From Roseivirga sp. UBA6061 (lineage in GTDB: Bacteria > Bacteroidota > Bacteroidia > Cytophagales > Cyclobacteriaceae), in contig DIYF01000146.1 in assembly GCA_002427745.1 (NCBI GenBank), positions 7,707 to 71,706 of the forward strand: DNA of 64,000 nucleotides, written 5' to 3'. The notes under the pieces were generated by a model. The model was not told the DNA's origin. It was given only the letters and a program-made list of their open reading frames with translations, and did no database searches. The first letter of the stretch is position 1. Each line of letters opens with the position of its first letter. Of the stretch, positions 29,899 through 38,397 are shown one piece after another. Both the position numbers and the translations under genes were made by a program.

Positions 29899-32571
29899 AT
29901 GAATCAAACCATACAAGATCACAAACCACCCAGGATACCACAGCGGTTTTTAAGATGGTACTGTAAACCTGAGTTACTGGAGGATATTGAAGGAGATATT
30001 CATGAGGATTTTAACAAACGCTACACCCGGTCAGGTAAGCGCCATGCTCATGTCTATTATTTCCTGGATGTCGTCAGGTTCTTCAGGCCTTTTGTGATCA
30101 AAAAGCTTTTCAAAACTCAAAACAGGAATGTTATGTTCAAACTCAACACCACCATTGCCTTCAGGCATCTGGCGAAAAACAAACTCTATTCATTTATAAA
30201 TATCACAGGCCTGGCTATAGGCATAGCGGCCTGTCTTATCATAGCGCATTACGTCATCTTTCAGTTGAGCTATGACAAGTTTCACGACAATGCAGACCGT
30301 GTGTACCGCGTCCATAATCAGACCTTCCAGAATGGCGAAGATCTTGGTACCGGGTTTTACAGCGGCTATGCACTGGGCCCTTCCCTTATCCGGGATGTAC
30401 CCGAAATAGAAATGCAATCAAGGGTACACCCCTACTATGGCGGTGCTGTGGTAAGCAAGGTGGTCGACTCTGTGGCAGTGACTCCTTTCAGAGAGCAGGA
30501 TATTCTCTTTGTGGAACCGGCTTTCCTGCAGATGTTCACTTTTAACTTTATTCAGGGCAACCACAACACCGCCCTGGATGACCCAAGTTCTATTGTCATT
30601 ACCGAATCGACTATGCGCAAGTACTTCGGCAATGAACCCAATGTTGTGGTAGGACAGGTTCTCAAGGTAGATGGCGGCTGGGCCAACGGTCACTATCGCA
30701 TCTCAGGTGTAGTGCAGGATTTTCCGGCCAATTCTCATTTTCAGTTTGACTTTTTGCTTCCCATCAAGCGCGTTCTAATGCGTGACCAGTACACAGAGGA
30801 GGGCACAGACTGGGGCTGGACCAACTTTTACAGCTACGTTATGCTGAGCCCCCAAAGCACAGAAGCAGCAGCAGAAGCAAAAATGGCGGATCTCATGCAC
30901 CAGTACATTCCGGAGCAGTTGGAATCTGATGGACAAAAGCAGGTATTGAGCCTTCAGAATGTTCCTGACATTCATCTGAGATCTGAAGTAACCGGAGATG
31001 AGTTTGGGGCGGTCGGTGATATCAAGTCGGTGTATTTTATGGTGATCATTGCGGCCTTTATTCTGCTGATTGCCTGGATCAACTTTATCAACCTCTCAAC
31101 AGCCAAAGCGACTGAGCGCAGCCTGGAAGTGGGCATCAAAAAGTCTATGGGTGCCCTGAGACCGCAGCTTATGTCTCAGTTTCTCACCGAATCATTTTGG
31201 GTAAACCTTTTCGCCATCGTACTGGCCATAGGGCTTACCTACGTTTTCATGCCCATATTGAGTGAGGCATTGGGTGTCATACTGGAGGTAGACATGACCA
31301 ACCCTTTGATTGTGGGGGCACTGCTGGCATTAATTTTAGCAGGTCCTGTTCTGGCAGGCTTTTACCCTGCCCTGATACTCTCTTCTTTTAAAACAGTAAC
31401 CGCCTTAAAGGGCAGGTTTGTCTCCAAAAAGAGCCATGCCTTTACGGTACGCAAAGGGCTGGTGGTATTTCAGTTTATTATCTCCACTTTTCTGATTGCA
31501 GGCACCTTCACTGTATCCAGGCAGCTGAACTTTATGCAAAACCAGGACACCGGTATTGACATGAGCCGAACGCTCGCCATCAAAGGCCCTGATACCAATG
31601 TTTCTTTCGCGAGCTTCGAGGCCTTCAAGAATAATATGGAGCAAGTAGCCGGGGTCGAGGCTTTCTCCTCTTCACGCAGTATCCCCGGCAACGGATATAA
31701 CTGGGGCACTGAAGCCAGAAGATCAGGCACTGATCGCTCAAACAATGGTACAGTCAACGTAACCTGGGTAGATGCTACCTTCCTGAACACCTATGGTATT
31801 GAAGTAATCGCAGGTCGGGATTTCACGGAGGCTCAGCGACAAGCCCGCAATGGTATGATCATCAATGAAGCTACTGTCAAGGCTTTTGGGCTGGGCAGCC
31901 CGGAAAATGCACTGACCGAAAAGATTATTCTCAGCGGAGATACCATGGCTATCCGCGGAGTGGTCAAAGATCACAACTGGCAATCTCTGCACAAGGCCTA
32001 TGGCCCGGCCATTTTCCTCTATCGCTTCGCCTCAGCTGATTTCTTTTCGCTGGGAGTCAATCCTCAAAACACAGACAAGGTTATCAAAGCAGCCGAAAGG
32101 GAATTTGAAGCCGCCTTTCCCGGCAATCCCATAGAGTATTACTTTGTAGACGATTTCTTCAACAGGCAGTACCAGGAAGACAAAGCTTTCGCTAACATTT
32201 TTAAAGCTTTTTCTGCCTTTGCCATCTTCGCTGCCTGCCTGGGTCTCTTTGGTCTGGCTTCCTACAGCGTAGTACAAAAGGCAAAGGAAATCGGTATTCG
32301 CAGGGTACTTGGCGCCAGTGGAACGCACATCACAATTCTGTTTTCCAAAAGATATCTGATTCTTACCATTATCGCCAATGCCATAGCCATCCCCATTACC
32401 TACTATGGCATCAAATCCTGGCTCGAGAATTTTGCCTTTAGCATAGGCATTACGGCTGAACTCTTTTTGGTACCTATGGCACTGCTTCTGATCATTGCTA
32501 CCTTAACCATATCCTTACAGACCATCAGAGCTGCCATGGCCAATCCGGTGAAAAACCTGCGCAGCGAATAG
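29899..32571 (+). CDS. prefix-domain FtsX/MacB-like permease, unit 2
   Basis: An 890-residue permease of the same architecture as unit 1: prefix with RWYCKPELLEDIEGDIHEDF, internal Met79 opening a normal permease start, first membrane helix, large periplasmic core, FtsX domain, second half and final FtsX domain (KEIGIRRVLGASGT). It is the most divergent copy: the first FtsX motif reads WINFINLSTAKATERSLEVG and GIKKSMGA, where the others have FNYTNLSIARA and VRK. The periplasmic part is likewise less similar, which suggests a different ligand. No ATPase is linked. Start chosen 2 bases after the PadR stop. Confidence 0.85.
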   Translation: MNQTIQDHKPPRIPQRFLRWYCKPELLEDIEGDIHEDFNKRYTRSGKRHAHVYYFLDVVRFFRPFVIKKLFKTQNRNVMFKLNTTIAFRHLAKNKLYSFINITGLAIGIAACLIIAHYVIFQLSYDKFHDNADRVYRVHNQTFQNGEDLGTGFYSGYALGPSLIRDVPEIEMQSRVHPYYGGAVVSKVVDSVAVTPFREQDILFVEPAFLQMFTFNFIQGNHNTALDDPSSIVITESTMRKYFGNEPNVVVGQVLKVDGGWANGHYRISGVVQDFPANSHFQFDFLLPIKRVLMRDQYTEEGTDWGWTNFYSYVMLSPQSTEAAAEAKMADLMHQYIPEQLESDGQKQVLSLQNVPDIHLRSEVTGDEFGAVGDIKSVYFMVIIAAFILLIAWINFINLSTAKATERSLEVGIKKSMGALRPQLMSQFLTESFWVNLFAIVLAIGLTYVFMPILSEALGVILEVDMTNPLIVGALLALILAGPVLAGFYPALILSSFKTVTALKGRFVSKKSHAFTVRKGLVVFQFIISTFLIAGTFTVSRQLNFMQNQDTGIDMSRTLAIKGPDTNVSFASFEAFKNNMEQVAGVEAFSSSRSIPGNGYNWGTEARRSGTDRSNNGTVNVTWVDATFLNTYGIEVIAGRDFTEAQRQARNGMIINEATVKAFGLGSPENALTEKIILSGDTMAIRGVVKDHNWQSLHKAYGPAIFLYRFASADFFSLGVNPQNTDKVIKAAEREFEAAFPGNPIEYYFVDDFFNRQYQEDKAFANIFKAFSAFAIFAACLGLFGLASYSVVQKAKEIGIRRVLGASGTHITILFSKRYLILTIIANAIAIPITYYGIKSWLENFAFSIGITAELFLVPMALLLIIATLTISLQTIRAAMANPVKNLRSE

Positions 32572-32577
32572 CATAAT

Positions 32578-32608
32578 TTGAGTCAGTTCACCAGGCTGGC
32601 TCAATTTT
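32578..32608 (+). terminator. intrinsic terminator after unit 2
   Basis: A 9-bp stem TTGAGTCAG/CTGGCTCAA with one G-T pair and a 9-base loop is followed by TTTTTT. It starts 7 bases after the permease stop. Confidence 0.75.
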
Positions 32609-32618
32609 TTCTCCATTT

Positions 32619-32672
32619 GGTCTTCATTTAAGAATCAAAAGAATCTATATTTGGTTCTCATTTAAGAATCAA
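32619..32672 (+). promoter_or_regulatory. direct-repeat operator-like region of PadR unit 3
   Basis: CATTTAAGAATCAAA occurs at 32625 and again at 32659, 34 bases apart, each preceded by a TTGG-TTC-type stretch. TATATTTG, a good match to the -7 box, lies between them at 32646-32653. The second copy ends 6 bases before the PadR ATG. Confidence 0.55.
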
Positions 32673-32677
32673 ATAGA

Positions 32678-33016
32678 ATGAAAGGGACATATTTAGGAGA
32701 GTTTCAGGAGCTGGTTCTGCTCACCATACTGGTGCTTGCAGAAAATGCTTATGGCGTCACAATCCAGGATGAGCTGGGCAGTCGTACCGGCAGAAACATT
32801 AGCCGGGGTGCCTTACATACGGCTCTTACACGTCTGGACGAGAAGGGCTTTATTACCTCAGAATATGGCGGTGCTACCGCTGAACGTGGCGGCAGACGCA
32901 AACGCTTCTATAAGGTCACTGACTCAGGTACCAAAGCCCTGGAAGAATCAAAGATGCTAAGAGACCAGCTTTGGAGTGAGGTACCTCAGGTTTCATTACA
33001 AAAAGCGGGCAACTGA
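32678..33016 (+). CDS. PadR-family transcriptional repressor, unit 3
   Basis: A 112-residue PadR protein: MKGTYLGEFQELVLLTILVL, the recognition segment SRGALHTALTRLDEKGFI, and the wing AERGGRRKRFY. The C-terminal helix (SKMLRDQLWSEVP) is shared with units 4 and 5. It ends one base before the first of two permease genes and has a paired direct repeat upstream that flanks a -7-like box. Confidence 0.9.
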   Translation: MKGTYLGEFQELVLLTILVLAENAYGVTIQDELGSRTGRNISRGALHTALTRLDEKGFITSEYGGATAERGGRRKRFYKVTDSGTKALEESKMLRDQLWSEVPQVSLQKAGN

Positions 33017-33017
33017 T

Positions 33018-35633
33018 ATGAAAGGTCATCCGCCTAAGTTCTGGACCACCCTGCTAAAATGGTTCTGCCAAGAGCAGCTGTTTGAAGAGCTCCAGGGAGA
33101 TCTGGAAGAAGTATACTTAAGAACACTGAGGCAAACCGGGCAGTCCCGGGCCAACGCCTTTTACCGGAAACAGGTGATCAGCCTGATCAGACCCTCTGTG
33201 TTCAAAAAACCACGAAAATTTCAAAAACTCATGATGTTATCACTTTTTAAGATGAACCTGAAGCTGGCCATGCGCAACCTGGTCAGGCATAAGGTTTTCA
33301 GCGCTGTCAATATTTTCGGACTGGCGGCCGCACTTTGTGTAAGTCTGTTTATGGTCAACATGATTTATACAGGCATTCACATCGACAAGCAACACCAGGA
33401 CGCCAACCGCATACATCGCATCGTCAACTATGTCACTTCTGTAAACGGTGGTAAGCAGTTGTATGCCTCACTCCCCTTTCAGGCCATAGACATACTCAAA
33501 GAAGACATTCCGGATCTGGAGCAGGTTACCCATATCAAAAGAGGCTTTGATGGCTCTTTCAAGATCAATGGCATGAGCATACGGGTTCGCGGGATCAAAG
33601 TCGACTCAGCGTTTTTCGACATATTCAATTTCCAGGTCATAGCCGGTAACCCTCTATCCATCTTCTCAGACATTAACTCAGTTATCATTACAGATGAAGT
33701 AGCCGACCGATGTTTTCCGGGCGAAAACCCCATAGGAAAACAGACGGAAGAAGGGTTCATCGTGAAAGCGGTTCTGGCCTCTCCCAGAAAAAAATCTCAC
33801 CTGCAATTTGAAATGATCGGTCAGCTCGAAAAACTCGGGTCTGGCCGCACCAACCAAAACGCCTACGAACACCAGCTTACACACTACTACAGCGACTATG
33901 CCTATGTGAAACTGAAAGAAAGCAGTAGTCCTGAAGCGCTCGATGCTAAACTTGAGTCCTTTTCGGAAAAAGTCAATACACTCACCAATTTTGATAAACA
34001 CCAATACAGGTTTGTAAGTCAGCCGCTCACCAACATCATTTTTGGAGAGGTTTCCTTCAATGAACCGGGCACAGTAGTTGGCTCTGACGGATTAGTCACC
34101 TTTCTGGTAATGATCACGGTAATGCTCTTACTGGCCAGTTTCAACTATACCAACCTGTCAGTGGCCCGGGCTACTCAGCGTACCAAAGAGATTGGCATCA
34201 GGAAGGTATCAGGCAGTAGTAATGGTCAGATTATCTTACAGGTACTCTGCGAAACCCTGGTACTGTCACTTTTCTCCCTGATTATCGGCCTGAGTATGTA
34301 CAAGGCATTTTCAGATGATTTCATGACCCTCATCCCCCAAATGTCGAAGATATTTGATCCGCAACTCAACCTGAACATCATCTTGCTTTTCGTGGGTTTC
34401 ACCTTTATCACAGGCATAATAGCGGGTACCTTTCCAGCTGTTTTCTTCTCCAAAATCAATGCTTTAAGCCTTTTCAATCCACGCATTAAGCACAAAAAGC
34501 TCTCCTTTCTGACCATGCGAAAAGTGCTGATCACATTTCAGCTTACACTGTCTATGTTCTGCATTATGTTTATGATTCTGCTCCAGAAGCAGGTTACCCT
34601 GCTCAAGACCTCCCCCAAGGGGTTCGAAACGGAGAACAGGTTCATTGTTCGCACCGACCTGGCGAGGGCCACTTTAATGAAATCAGCGTTTTTAAGTGTA
34701 CCGGGTGTAGAAGCCGTCACGCTTACATCCGACATACCCGGTGAGCTCTCCAACGGTGGTGTATCCTTCTTCTCCCCGGTCGATAATGACACTTCTATCA
34801 TCGTCAGTTCTTTATGGGCCGATGAGGCATTCGATGAAGTAATCAGCCCCAAGCTTCTCGATGGCCGCTTCTTCAGCCCCGATATAGTTGATGGTTTGCA
34901 TAAGGAGGTTTTGGTTAATGAGAAATTGCTCAACCTGATTAACACGGACCTGGCTGATGCCGTTGGCACCGTGCTGAAGGATCGGCAAAACGAGTATAAG
35001 ATCGTAGGTGTGCTGGACGGCATGGTCAGTCACAATGTTTTTATGGGCTCAGACCTGCCCTTTATGATCATTTCCGGTAAGGCACAGTACAAACAGTCCA
35101 TTCTGCTACTGAAGGCCGATGCAGGGTCGCTGGCCAATACCATGACCGGACTTGAAGCGGCCTGGAAAGAGCTTCATCCTGATGATCGATTTTTACCGGA
35201 AACTCTGGGAGGCTTTCTTGAAAGGCCCATGCTGGAGTTTGAGAACATCATTAAAGTACTCAGGTTTCTGGCCGTTACCATCATAGCCATATCGCTGCTC
35301 GGTCAGTTGGGCATTGCACTGTATAATGCAGAAACAAGAACTAAAGAAATCAGCATCAGAAAAGTACTGGGTGCACAACTGCAATCCATCCTGCGACTAT
35401 TGCTGAAAGGCACAGTCATCCCTATCCTGATCGCCAGTGTCATTGCAGCCCCCCTGGCCCACCTGCTCTTTACCCAGGGTATGGCCGCCTCTTTCAGGGT
35501 TCCGCTGCGGCCCGGGCCCTGGCTGTTTATACAAGCCATACTGTTATTGGCTACCGTTATTCTATTCGTAGTGGTGTCTCAGACCTGGCGGGTGGCGAGA
35601 CTTGATCCGGCCCAGACACTGCGCAATGAATAA
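33018..35633 (+). CDS. prefix-domain FtsX/MacB-like permease A, unit 3
   Basis: An 871-residue permease, using the ATG one base after the PadR stop; an in-frame upstream ATG at 32976 would overlap the PadR gene by 41 bases and adds a tail unlike the other copies. The prefix has KWFCQEQLFEELQGDLEEVY; Met72/Met73 mark the permease proper. The MacB-type periplasmic core, an FtsX domain with FNYTNLSVARATQRTKEIG and GIRKVSGS, and the final FtsX domain (EISIRKVLGAQ) are in order. It ends within the start of a second permease gene. Confidence 0.85.
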   Translation: MKGHPPKFWTTLLKWFCQEQLFEELQGDLEEVYLRTLRQTGQSRANAFYRKQVISLIRPSVFKKPRKFQKLMMLSLFKMNLKLAMRNLVRHKVFSAVNIFGLAAALCVSLFMVNMIYTGIHIDKQHQDANRIHRIVNYVTSVNGGKQLYASLPFQAIDILKEDIPDLEQVTHIKRGFDGSFKINGMSIRVRGIKVDSAFFDIFNFQVIAGNPLSIFSDINSVIITDEVADRCFPGENPIGKQTEEGFIVKAVLASPRKKSHLQFEMIGQLEKLGSGRTNQNAYEHQLTHYYSDYAYVKLKESSSPEALDAKLESFSEKVNTLTNFDKHQYRFVSQPLTNIIFGEVSFNEPGTVVGSDGLVTFLVMITVMLLLASFNYTNLSVARATQRTKEIGIRKVSGSSNGQIILQVLCETLVLSLFSLIIGLSMYKAFSDDFMTLIPQMSKIFDPQLNLNIILLFVGFTFITGIIAGTFPAVFFSKINALSLFNPRIKHKKLSFLTMRKVLITFQLTLSMFCIMFMILLQKQVTLLKTSPKGFETENRFIVRTDLARATLMKSAFLSVPGVEAVTLTSDIPGELSNGGVSFFSPVDNDTSIIVSSLWADEAFDEVISPKLLDGRFFSPDIVDGLHKEVLVNEKLLNLINTDLADAVGTVLKDRQNEYKIVGVLDGMVSHNVFMGSDLPFMIISGKAQYKQSILLLKADAGSLANTMTGLEAAWKELHPDDRFLPETLGGFLERPMLEFENIIKVLRFLAVTIIAISLLGQLGIALYNAETRTKEISIRKVLGAQLQSILRLLLKGTVIPILIASVIAAPLAHLLFTQGMAASFRVPLRPGPWLFIQAILLLATVILFVVVSQTWRVARLDPAQTLRNE

Positions 35634-38196
35634 CCTGCCCCCAAAGTTCTGGACATCCGTATTTCGGAGATTTTGCGTAGATGATTATCTGGAAGAGCTC
35701 GCAGGTGACCTGGAAGAGAGATTCCTGGAGAATACCCGACTGTATGGGCAAGCAAAAGCCAGAAGGCTGTACCGGGCAGAAGTACTTAAAATGCTCCGGC
35801 CTTCCGTATGGACGAGCCGGAGCCATACAAATGCTACTTCCCGCTTTCATTTTGCACTACGAAGTCATTTTAAAGTTCTTTTGAGAAGCCTTCGCAGACA
35901 ATGGGCCTTTTCTCTGATCAACATCCTGGGACTGGCCCTTTCCATGGCCACGGGAATCCTGGTACTGACGATGCTTTTTGAGCTGAAACAGTTTGATGAT
36001 TTTCATGAGGCCCCGGAAGATATTTTCAGGGTAATTACTTACCGGAACATAAACGGGAACATTACTCCCCTGGCTGCCTCTCCGGCAGTCTTAAGTGGCA
36101 CTATGGCAGACGAACTCCCACAGGTAAAGTCTGCTACCAGAGTCAAAGTGTTTCATAAAACGATCAATCGCCACAAATACGAGCTGGCCATTAAAGGGCT
36201 CTACGCAGATGCCACTTTCTTCGATGTTTTCAACTTCGACTTAGTCCGGGGCAATGTACAGGACCTACAGGAACCAGGCAGTATGTACATTACAGAAGAA
36301 CTGGCTTCTAAGCTCTTCCAAAACGGCAACCCGGTTGGCGAGCGCCTGAGCATAGCCGGAGAAGGAGAGTTTTTGATCAGGGGAATTCTGAAAGACCTGC
36401 CTAAAAACACACATCTGCAATTTGAGGCACTGATTGCTTCAGGCAACTTTCAGACAGCAGCAGATGTACAGCCCTGGCGCGATATCTCTTCCGTAATTAC
36501 CTACATCAGAAAAGAACCTACCAGCCATACCCGTAATATTGAGAACTGGCTTAACACCAGGGCAGACCAGCAGTATAAGACAGAAAATATCAAAGCCAGA
36601 TTTGAATTACAGCCAATACAAAAAGCCATTTCCGGACAGCAGCTCTCTCACCAACCGGGAACGGTGATTCCTTCTATCGTTATCTATATTCTTACCGGTG
36701 CCGCACTCGCTATTTTGCTGGCAGGCTGTTTTAACTATACCAACCTATCCATTGCCCGGGCCCTTTCCCGTATGAAAGAGGTAGGTGTAAGAAAAACAGC
36801 AGGTAGTTCGAGGTTTCAGATCTTTCTGCATTACCTGTCAGAAACAGTTCTTTTAGCAGTATTGGCTTTTGGGCTGGCACTGTTGATTTTCCTGCTGATA
36901 AGACCTCACTTCCTGAAGGTATTCTGGATGATGGAGTCCCTGTTTGACTTACAGCTCACTGTCCCCATGGTCCTGCGATCATTTGTATTCTCCGTCATGG
37001 TGGGCCTGCTGGCTGGTTTGTATCCGGCACTCATCTACTCACGGATAAATACCGTCAGTGCACTTAAAGGAAAAGCCACGGTGAAACTCACGCTAAAAAA
37101 GCACCTGAGAAACGGACTGATTGTTATTCAGCTTTCTTTGGTTTTCACCTTCATATTGGTCTCTTATGTTTCGGAAAAACAGTACCATTACATCGATCAG
37201 CGAGATAAAGGCTTTGCCCCTTCCGGATTAATCTCATTACCTCTGAAGGGAAATTCACCGGAGCTTCTGGCCAGCGCCTTCGAAGCCATCCCCGGAGTTG
37301 AACAAGTCAATTTCACCTCCGCAGTTTTTGGTGGTTCTGTTAACAAAAGCCGGGTAATCGACCCGGAAAAAAGGGACAGCCTGAACATACACCATATTTC
37401 CAGCTCAGATAACTTACTGTCCACCTACAGAATCGAGCTACTGGCGGGAGGTACACTGGCAGAAGGTGGCAAGAATTCCGCCCTGATCAACAAACGCCTG
37501 GCAAACTACCTGACCCAGGGACACCCTGTTAAAGCCATAGGCAAAGAGCTCGTGATTGACGGAAATCGAGTTTTCGTCACCGGTATTACGAAAGATTTCA
37601 GCTTTGGCGCACTGCAGGACAGAATCGCTCCTCTGATTGTTTCACAAACAGGACCGCCTGATTATGCCACCATCAGGTATAACAATGCCTTTGATGTGAA
37701 TTTTTACGAAAAACTGGAAGAGGCCTGGCAATCGGTGGATTCACAAAACGTACCGGAGCCGCTAACAGTAGAGGCACGTTATGCCGGAAGTATTCAGTTT
37801 CTGAAAGAAACGGTCAGGGCCACAGGATATCTGGGCATTTGTCTGATCACTATAGCCGGTCTCGGACTACTGGCTATTATTGGTTTCCAGATTCAATTAA
37901 GAATAAAAGACCTGAGCCTGCGCAGGGTGCTGGGTGCGCGTCCTGTTCAGCTCTTACAAAACATTTCCAAAAGCTTTATCGGACTTCTAGCACTGGCAGC
38001 CATCATGGGAAGTTCGGCAGCCTACCTCCTGCTGGACACTTCACTAATCGCCACTTTCTACTACAGGATTGATATTGGCCCCGGGGAAATTCTGCCCCCG
38101 GTGATGTTGGTATTCCTCATTTCAGGTGGCTTCGTACTTGCTCAGGTACTCAAAGTAGTACGGATCAATCCCGCAAAAAACCTCAAACAGGAATAA
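35626..38196 (+). CDS. prefix-domain FtsX/MacB-like permease B, unit 3
   Basis: The 856-residue product has the same domain order as its neighbours: prefix with FRRFCVDDYLEELAGDLEERF, first membrane helix after the Arg-rich stretch SLRRQWAFSLINI, MacB-type periplasmic core, FtsX domain with FNYTNLSIARALSRMKEVG, and a final FtsX domain (DLSLRRVLGARP). Unlike the others it has no internal Met at the join between prefix and permease. It overlaps the first permease of the unit by 8 bases, so the two are translated in step and could form a heterodimer. It lacks its own PadR. Confidence 0.85.
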   Translation: MNNLPPKFWTSVFRRFCVDDYLEELAGDLEERFLENTRLYGQAKARRLYRAEVLKMLRPSVWTSRSHTNATSRFHFALRSHFKVLLRSLRRQWAFSLINILGLALSMATGILVLTMLFELKQFDDFHEAPEDIFRVITYRNINGNITPLAASPAVLSGTMADELPQVKSATRVKVFHKTINRHKYELAIKGLYADATFFDVFNFDLVRGNVQDLQEPGSMYITEELASKLFQNGNPVGERLSIAGEGEFLIRGILKDLPKNTHLQFEALIASGNFQTAADVQPWRDISSVITYIRKEPTSHTRNIENWLNTRADQQYKTENIKARFELQPIQKAISGQQLSHQPGTVIPSIVIYILTGAALAILLAGCFNYTNLSIARALSRMKEVGVRKTAGSSRFQIFLHYLSETVLLAVLAFGLALLIFLLIRPHFLKVFWMMESLFDLQLTVPMVLRSFVFSVMVGLLAGLYPALIYSRINTVSALKGKATVKLTLKKHLRNGLIVIQLSLVFTFILVSYVSEKQYHYIDQRDKGFAPSGLISLPLKGNSPELLASAFEAIPGVEQVNFTSAVFGGSVNKSRVIDPEKRDSLNIHHISSSDNLLSTYRIELLAGGTLAEGGKNSALINKRLANYLTQGHPVKAIGKELVIDGNRVFVTGITKDFSFGALQDRIAPLIVSQTGPPDYATIRYNNAFDVNFYEKLEEAWQSVDSQNVPEPLTVEARYAGSIQFLKETVRATGYLGICLITIAGLGLLAIIGFQIQLRIKDLSLRRVLGARPVQLLQNISKSFIGLLALAAIMGSSAAYLLLDTSLIATFYYRIDIGPGEILPPVMLVFLISGGFVLAQVLKVVRINPAKNLKQE

Positions 38197-38221
38197 GTAC
38201 TGCTTCTTTCCGCATATTTAT

Positions 38222-38250
38222 AGCCCGGAAACAATGCGTTTCAGGGCTTT
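38222..38250 (+). terminator. weak terminator-like hairpin after unit 3
   Basis: AGCCCGGAAAC and GTTTCAGGGCT form an 11-bp stem with one mismatch and a 5-base loop. The T-run after it is short (TTTCTC), so termination would be partial. Confidence 0.4.
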
Positions 38251-38308
38251 CTCGTTGCATTTCACTCTACCGAGTCTTCAAATAAGTAACAAATTTGGAA
38301 GAACCTCG

Positions 38309-38343
38309 TCTCCATTTAAGAACATGCAAGAAATTTATCTTAG
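38309..38343 (+). promoter_or_regulatory. operator-like copy upstream of unit 4 permease
   Basis: TCCATTTAAGAAC (core 38313-38323) matches the repeats ahead of PadR units 2 and 3, and a TATCTTAG element follows at 38336-38343. A second copy, if any, is degenerate (GTTTTAAAGGA at 38343). There is no PadR gene directly downstream; the unit's PadR is its last gene. Confidence 0.45.
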
Positions 38344-38397
38344 TTTTAAAGGATTGGTTTCTGATATGGACGAAAAACCGACAAGCCTATTACATCC

